Shown: positions 7,478 through 11,087 of the stretch, piece after piece
How positions within the stretch are numbered: position 1 is the first letter of the stretch
Layout of the letters: the number at the start of each line of letters is the position of its first letter
From: F23-D06 sp002392325
GTDB lineage: Bacteria > Bacteroidota > Bacteroidia > Bacteroidales > WCHB1-69
Reading direction: 5' to 3'
Assembly: GCA_946624065.1 (NCBI GenBank)
Contig: CAMORT010000065.1
Coordinates: forward strand, 1-11,087
Length of the DNA stretch: 11,087 bases
Program-made: the position numbers and the translations under genes
The notes under the pieces: model-generated
The model's input: the letters and a program-made list of their open reading frames with translations, nothing else
The model's database searches: none
What the model was told of the DNA's origin: nothing

Positions 7478-8368
7478 TTAGGATCGTTGATAATAGGTTT
7501 CTCTCAAAAGGCGGAAATGGTCGGGTTGGACCTCGTCCTGGATAAATTCTTTGGCGGAATTTTCCTTGCCGTTTTCATCGTAGGTGTATTCCGCCCAGCC
7601 CGTCAGTTGGCCTTCCTTGTTGATTATGGAGTTTTTAACCACTTGGTCGCCGTCATATTCCAGTGTGATTTTACGATAGTTGTCGAGGTCTTCAGATTCG
7701 ATTTCCACTTGTTGGTTTAATTCGTTGAACTGGCAATAGGTTTTGGCGATCAGCATGTCGTTGAAATCGTAAACGAGTTCTTTCACACAGTTGTTGTGTT
7801 CATCGTAAGTGAATTCGTGCGTGCGGCGGTCTTTGTTTTGAACCTCGTCACGGATGTATTTGGAAACCAACCCTTTTTCGTTGTATTCGTAGGTGTGGAT
7901 GTTCAAGGTCTTGCCATAGTCGTCATTTTCAAACTCTTTGATTAATAGGCCGTTCTGATAATGCATTTCTTTTTCCACATAGTCCAGTTTGCCATCGTCG
8001 TACATTTCCTGGCGGAGAAGATGGCCATCGTCATCGTACACGAAGTGGGTCACATATTCCACATCGCCTTCACCGAAGTAATTGCTTTGTTGAACCATAA
8101 GACCTTGGTCATTATAAGTGTTCACAGACTTTTGGAGCAGGATATGATCTTGGTCATATTGTTCGGCTTGTATGAGTTGTCCTTGCTCATTATATTGGTT
8201 GATGGTGAGGGTGTTGAGGTTGCCGTCGGGGTCGAAGCGTTCTTCACGGACAATTTGTCCGGCCTCATTGTAGGAGGCTTCGAGTTCGGTGTATTCCATT
8301 TTTTCAATATCCGCCTCATCGTATCCGATGCGTTGGTGTTCGATTTTGATGATTTTCAGGTTTTTCAT
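7478..8368 (-). CDS. Acidic cytoplasmic protein of ten 26-residue YD-like repeats
   Basis: I do not recognise a named family member. The 296 residues carry no signal peptide or membrane segment and are rich in Asp and Glu. Nearly the whole chain is a repeat of about 26 residues whose hallmark is aromatic-N/D-x-x-G-x-hydrophobic-hydrophobic (YNEAGQIV, YNEQGQLI, YNDQGLMV, YDDDGHLL, YNEKGLVS). The aromatic positions are 33, 59, 85, 111, 137, 162, 188, 214, 238 and 263, so spacing is 24-26 and mostly exactly 26. The pattern resembles YD/RHS or MORN-like beta-hairpin repeats, which would stack into an elongated beta structure. RHS proteins are normally exported and much larger; this one is short and seems intracellular. 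It has its own promoter box 21 bases upstream and follows a terminator, so it is an independent unit. Function unknown. Confidence 0.75.
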   Translation of the reverse strand: MKNLKIIKIEHQRIGYDEADIEKMEYTELEASYNEAGQIVREERFDPDGNLNTLTINQYNEQGQLIQAEQYDQDHILLQKSVNTYNDQGLMVQQSNYFGEGDVEYVTHFVYDDDGHLLRQEMYDDGKLDYVEKEMHYQNGLLIKEFENDDYGKTLNIHTYEYNEKGLVSKYIRDEVQNKDRRTHEFTYDEHNNCVKELVYDFNDMLIAKTYCQFNELNQQVEIESEDLDNYRKITLEYDGDQVVKNSIINKEGQLTGWAEYTYDENGKENSAKEFIQDEVQPDHFRLLRETYYQRS

Positions 8369-8389
8369 AACGATATCATTTTATAATTG

Positions 8390-8397
8390 CAAAGATA
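8390..8397 (-). promoter_or_regulatory. Promoter -7 box for the YD-like repeat gene
   Basis: TATCTTTG followed by C on the minus strand exactly matches TAnnTTTG, 21 bases before the ATG at 8368. It begins one base past the U run of the preceding terminator, and the -33 position falls within the terminator stem, where no TTTG is present. Confidence 0.55.
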
Positions 8398-8398
8398 C

Positions 8399-8434
8399 AA
8401 AAAAAAGGGTTTCCGGCTCTTGCCGAAAACCCTT
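8399..8434 (-). terminator. Intrinsic terminator of the FISUMP-protein gene
   Basis: Arms at 8405-8417 and 8422-8434 form a 13-pair stem with one C-A mismatch around a four-base loop. On the minus strand the stem (AAGGGTTTTCGGC paired with GCCGGAAACCCTT) runs into eight T. It lies about 28 bases after the stop codon of the FISUMP gene, in the right orientation to end it. Confidence 0.9.
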
Positions 8435-8462
8435 ACATGATAGTAAGTGGTAAAATTTATGT

Positions 8463-11087
8463 TTAATCTTTCAAGCAGCGAACAGAGAACGACTCGTATA
8501 TGCGGCCACTTGTAGGCCCACCTAATATTTTAAAATAACTATATATTGTATAAACATTACGATAAGACCCAACACCTGGCCAAGATGACGTCCAGAAACA
8601 TGCTTGATTTCCAAATTGGCCGAAGTTACTACCTCCTGTTGTTGATATACCATAAAAACCAGCGGGAAGAGCTGAAAATCCGGTGGCATTGTTTGTTTCC
8701 ATTTGGTAGCCTGCAGTACAGTTAGTAGTATTTGAAACCCATCCGGTGGTTGCAGCCAAAGCCTTGCCCACATTAATGTTGGTATCACCGCATACATAGT
8801 CACTATTATTTGATAAATAGTTTCTTAATTGTACCCATTCAGATGAACTTGGCACATGCCAGCCTACGGGACAAACCCCTTGTCGGCCACTTGGATTAGC
8901 GTTACTGAAGGATTCACCATGCATTGTAGCCGGCCAATTATAAAGGAGACCATAACTATTCACAATTGTGGAGTCATTATTGGGATAGTAGTAGTAAAAA
9001 GCAGTGGAACTTGAATCTAAACCATGGATGATTGCCGTTCCATCACTGAAGTGTTTGGCGCGCATGTTTTCTCTCAACCAGCACTGGTTGCCAATCCGTA
9101 CCGTTTGATAAATATTGTTGTCATAGTCTTTCACAGTGTATAAACCGCAAGTACTTAATGATAACGCTGTATTCAGACTGTCAATAGTATTCTGCTGTTG
9201 GTTGATTTGATTCTGTAGCGGAGCAATGGCATTGTTGATCATATTTTGCACATCTTCAGGGGTAAGACCTGTAGGAGCAGGAGTCTCGGGATCGCGTAAG
9301 CAGCGGACAGACAAACCACAATAAATCGAATATGAACTTACATAGGCACCAGTGTACTGGTAATGGATTTGCGCATATTTAGCCTTATCTCCACCGGAAA
9401 CAATATCGGATGCCCATGCCATAAACTGAAATCCATAATTACCGCCAAAATGGATGGTTGGATTTGGTGAACCATAATAATTGGCAAGTCCTCCAGCAAT
9501 AGCCGAAAAACCGGAAGCATTGTTTTGTGAGTAATCATTACCAGGAACGCAAGAGGAAGAATTATAGCCCCAATACTGATCCGAAGCCAAAGCTTTGCCT
9601 ATATAGGAACTTGTGGCGTCGCACAACCAAGAACTCTGACTGCGTGCATAGGCATACAATTGGTTCCATTCAGAAGAACTGGGTACGTGCCAACCAGTGG
9701 GGCAAACTCCTTGCACACCACTAGGGTTAGCGCTGCTGCTGGCCGAATTGTTCATGGCCGCAGCCCAATTATAGTAAAGGCCTAGGTCTTCCAAACTGTA
9801 CCGATATGATTCGCTATAATAGTAGTAATACGGAGTAGTCCAACTTGTGTCTGTTCCCGTTTGTATAGCCGTTCCATCGCTGAAATGTTTGGCACGCATG
9901 TTTTCTTTCATCCAGCATTGGTCGCCTATTTTTATTGTATGGTATTCGTTCCCATCATAGTCTTTCACTTTGGAAATCCCGCAGGTAAACGTATTCGTCA
10001 CACTGTCAATATAGTTTTGCAATCGGTTAAACTCGTTTTCTATTGCCCCTACTGTCTCATCTTTCAAACAGCGTACGGAATGTCCGACATCAAGTCCAGA
10101 ATTTTGAGAAAAAAGTTTGCGATCATTATTACCCAAGTATAAAGTCCTACGGCGAGTGCTATCTAAGGAATAATAGCTTGTGGTCCAAAAATAAGTCGAT
10201 AGGGAAAACTTAGTATATGAACTGGAATGCATACCTGCTGGAAGCGCACTGAATCCGGATGCATTATTCTGGGTTAAATCATTACCAATAGCACATTCGT
10301 AAGTGCTTGTTTGCCAATCTGTGGTGGCAGCTAATGCTTTAGAGATATTCTCAGCGTTGGAGTTACATCGCCATTCTGGATGTTCATCTCTCACATATAT
10401 CCACAATATATCAAATTCCGTCCAACTGGGGACATGCCATCCCTTTGGGCAAATACCCTGAACCCCACTAGGATTACCTCCGACGGCATCAGCACCATTC
10501 ATGAAGGCAGTCCAGTTATACAGATATCCAAATTTGGCCACGTTGGCGGAATCATTGTTCGGATAACAGCGATACCCTACAGATGTGGAAAGGGTTGAAC
10601 TATACGGTATTTCAGTTCCGTCACTATAATGTGTGGACCTGAGATTCTCTTTGAGCCAGCATTGGTTTCCAATCTTCACGGTGTTGTATTCGTTTCCATC
10701 ATAGTCTTTCACCTTGGATATGCCGCAAATAAAGCCCATTTCATTATCCAAATTATATTGCATGTCACTCATGGCGTTTTGCAAACTGTCCAATGCGTTC
10801 TGCATACCGGCAAAGTCGGGTTTGTTCAGAATCTCGGCCACGCCGCTGGTGGCATCCCAGTCGGAATTCACTTGGGCAGCAGGAATTGTAGGTGTGTCCT
10901 CCAAATCATCGTAACTGCCGGAGAAAGCCACATCGGCCAGAACAGGCTTGTTCATAATCTGTGCCACGCCGCTGGTGGCGTTCCAGTCAGCGTTCACCTG
11001 AGCAGCAGGAATCGTAGGTTTGTTCTGGATGTATGCCTTGGATGAGGTGTTGGTCTCGTTCCAGTTGGCCTGCACCTGCTCGGCGGG
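8463..11087 (-). CDS. PTR-repeat protein with three FISUMP domains (N-terminus beyond window)
   Basis: The reading frame is open to the window edge, giving 874 residues; the N-terminus and any signal peptide lie outside. The first in-window GTG (11075) is inside a repeat and is not the start. Residues 1-95 hold phage-tail-like (PTR) repeats: units such as PAAQVNADWNATSGVAQI, NKP and the SGSYDDLEDTPTIP spacer. A short helical linker follows (ALDSLQNAMSDMQ). Three FISUMP (Fibrobacter succinogenes major paralogous, TIGR02145/PF09603-like) domains begin at about 121, 369 and 647. Each has CG-x6-DYD, an NQCW-type motif, a YNW-type segment, NPSG-x-QG-x-CP-x-GWHVPS, NNA-[ST]-GFSA and a final VRCL-[KR]-D. 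Linkers before domains 2 and 3 look coiled-coil, the second with LQNQINQQQNTIDSL. The cysteines suggest an extracytoplasmic protein. No sorting domain follows the third FISUMP domain. Binding or adhesion is plausible but unproven. Confidence 0.85.
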   Translation of the reverse strand, partial: PAEQVQANWNETNTSSKAYIQNKPTIPAAQVNADWNATSGVAQIMNKPVLADVAFSGSYDDLEDTPTIPAAQVNSDWDATSGVAEILNKPDFAGMQNALDSLQNAMSDMQYNLDNEMGFICGISKVKDYDGNEYNTVKIGNQCWLKENLRSTHYSDGTEIPYSSTLSTSVGYRCYPNNDSANVAKFGYLYNWTAFMNGADAVGGNPSGVQGICPKGWHVPSWTEFDILWIYVRDEHPEWRCNSNAENISKALAATTDWQTSTYECAIGNDLTQNNASGFSALPAGMHSSSYTKFSLSTYFWTTSYYSLDSTRRRTLYLGNNDRKLFSQNSGLDVGHSVRCLKDETVGAIENEFNRLQNYIDSVTNTFTCGISKVKDYDGNEYHTIKIGDQCWMKENMRAKHFSDGTAIQTGTDTSWTTPYYYYYSESYRYSLEDLGLYYNWAAAMNNSASSSANPSGVQGVCPTGWHVPSSSEWNQLYAYARSQSSWLCDATSSYIGKALASDQYWGYNSSSCVPGNDYSQNNASGFSAIAGGLANYYGSPNPTIHFGGNYGFQFMAWASDIVSGGDKAKYAQIHYQYTGAYVSSYSIYCGLSVRCLRDPETPAPTGLTPEDVQNMINNAIAPLQNQINQQQNTIDSLNTALSLSTCGLYTVKDYDNNIYQTVRIGNQCWLRENMRAKHFSDGTAIIHGLDSSSTAFYYYYPNNDSTIVNSYGLLYNWPATMHGESFSNANPSGRQGVCPVGWHVPSSSEWVQLRNYLSNNSDYVCGDTNINVGKALAATTGWVSNTTNCTAGYQMETNNATGFSALPAGFYGISTTGGSNFGQFGNQACFWTSSWPGVGSYRNVYTIYSYFKILGGPTSGRIYESFSVRCLKD
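8466..10727 (-). repeat. Three tandem paralogous FISUMP domains
   Basis: Domain 1 spans about 10727-10059, domain 2 about 9983-9291 and domain 3 about 9149-8466, each about 223-231 codons. They align along their whole length but are diverged in DNA and protein. Domains 2 and 3 share ENMRAKHFSDGTAI, where domain 1 has ENLRSTHYSDGTEI, which suggests that 2 and 3 split more recently, at least in this part. The segments between NNASGFSA and the final VRCL differ most in sequence and length. Confidence 0.85.
10837..11087 (-). repeat. PTR (phage-tail-like) coding repeats
   Basis: DNA repeats appear with codon-multiple periods. The 17 bases at 10837-10853 recur exactly at 10963-10979 (offset 126 bases, 42 codons) and similarity continues for some 45 bases beyond. 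A third, less similar copy begins near 11058, offset by 78 bases (26 codons) from the second. The longer period includes the extra SGSYDDLEDTPTIP unit. The array runs off the right edge, so the copy number is unknown. Confidence 0.85.

Noticed and set aside
11073..11075. GTG as the start of the FISUMP protein
   Set aside because: It lies inside a PTR repeat and the frame continues upstream to the window edge, so the gene is simply truncated by the window.
8463..11087. A diversity-generating retroelement within the window
   Set aside because: No reverse transcriptase, accessory protein or template repeat is present. Only the target-like domain family suggests it.
10837..11087. CRISPR-like array at the right edge
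   Set aside because: The repeats are in frame, imperfect, without unique spacers of equal length, and encode known PTR protein motifs.

Overview
The window reads as a chromosomal segment of a member of the Bacteroidota, most likely a Bacteroidales-type organism. The reasons are Bacteroides-type -7 promoter boxes (TAnnTTTG) in front of several genes, no clear Shine-Dalgarno sequences, short signal peptides ending in AQ, and a protein built from phage-tail-like (PTR) repeats and FISUMP domains, families frequent in this phylum. No base here names a genus. All nine genes that I accept lie on the minus strand, so transcription runs from high to low coordinates. No gap without a gene exceeds about 110 bases.

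From right to left: (1) 8463-11087, a large gene cut by the right edge, coding for PTR repeats followed by three FISUMP domains, closed by a strong intrinsic terminator; (2) 7478-8368, a cytoplasmic-looking acidic protein made of about ten 26-residue YD-like repeats, with its own promoter; (3) a likely operon of serS (seryl-tRNA synthetase), a secreted TPR protein and rsmA/ksgA (16S rRNA dimethyltransferase), with an 8-base gap and then a zero-base stop/start junction; (4) a likely two-gene unit of a chagasin-like (I42) lipoprotein and a family 2 glycosyltransferase joined by a TAATG overlap; (5) gapA (glyceraldehyde-3-phosphate dehydrogenase) followed by a small outer-membrane beta-barrel protein, ended by a near-perfect bidirectional terminator at 52-86.

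The left two thirds is mostly housekeeping: glycolysis, tRNA charging, rRNA methylation and envelope proteins. The right third is the accessory part. Its two repeat-built proteins, one with extracytoplasmic-type domains and one without a signal peptide, are the best candidates for unfamiliar biology. I see no RNA genes, CRISPR array, insertion sequence, integrase, reverse transcriptase or recognisable defence system. I therefore do not claim a new system, only leads.
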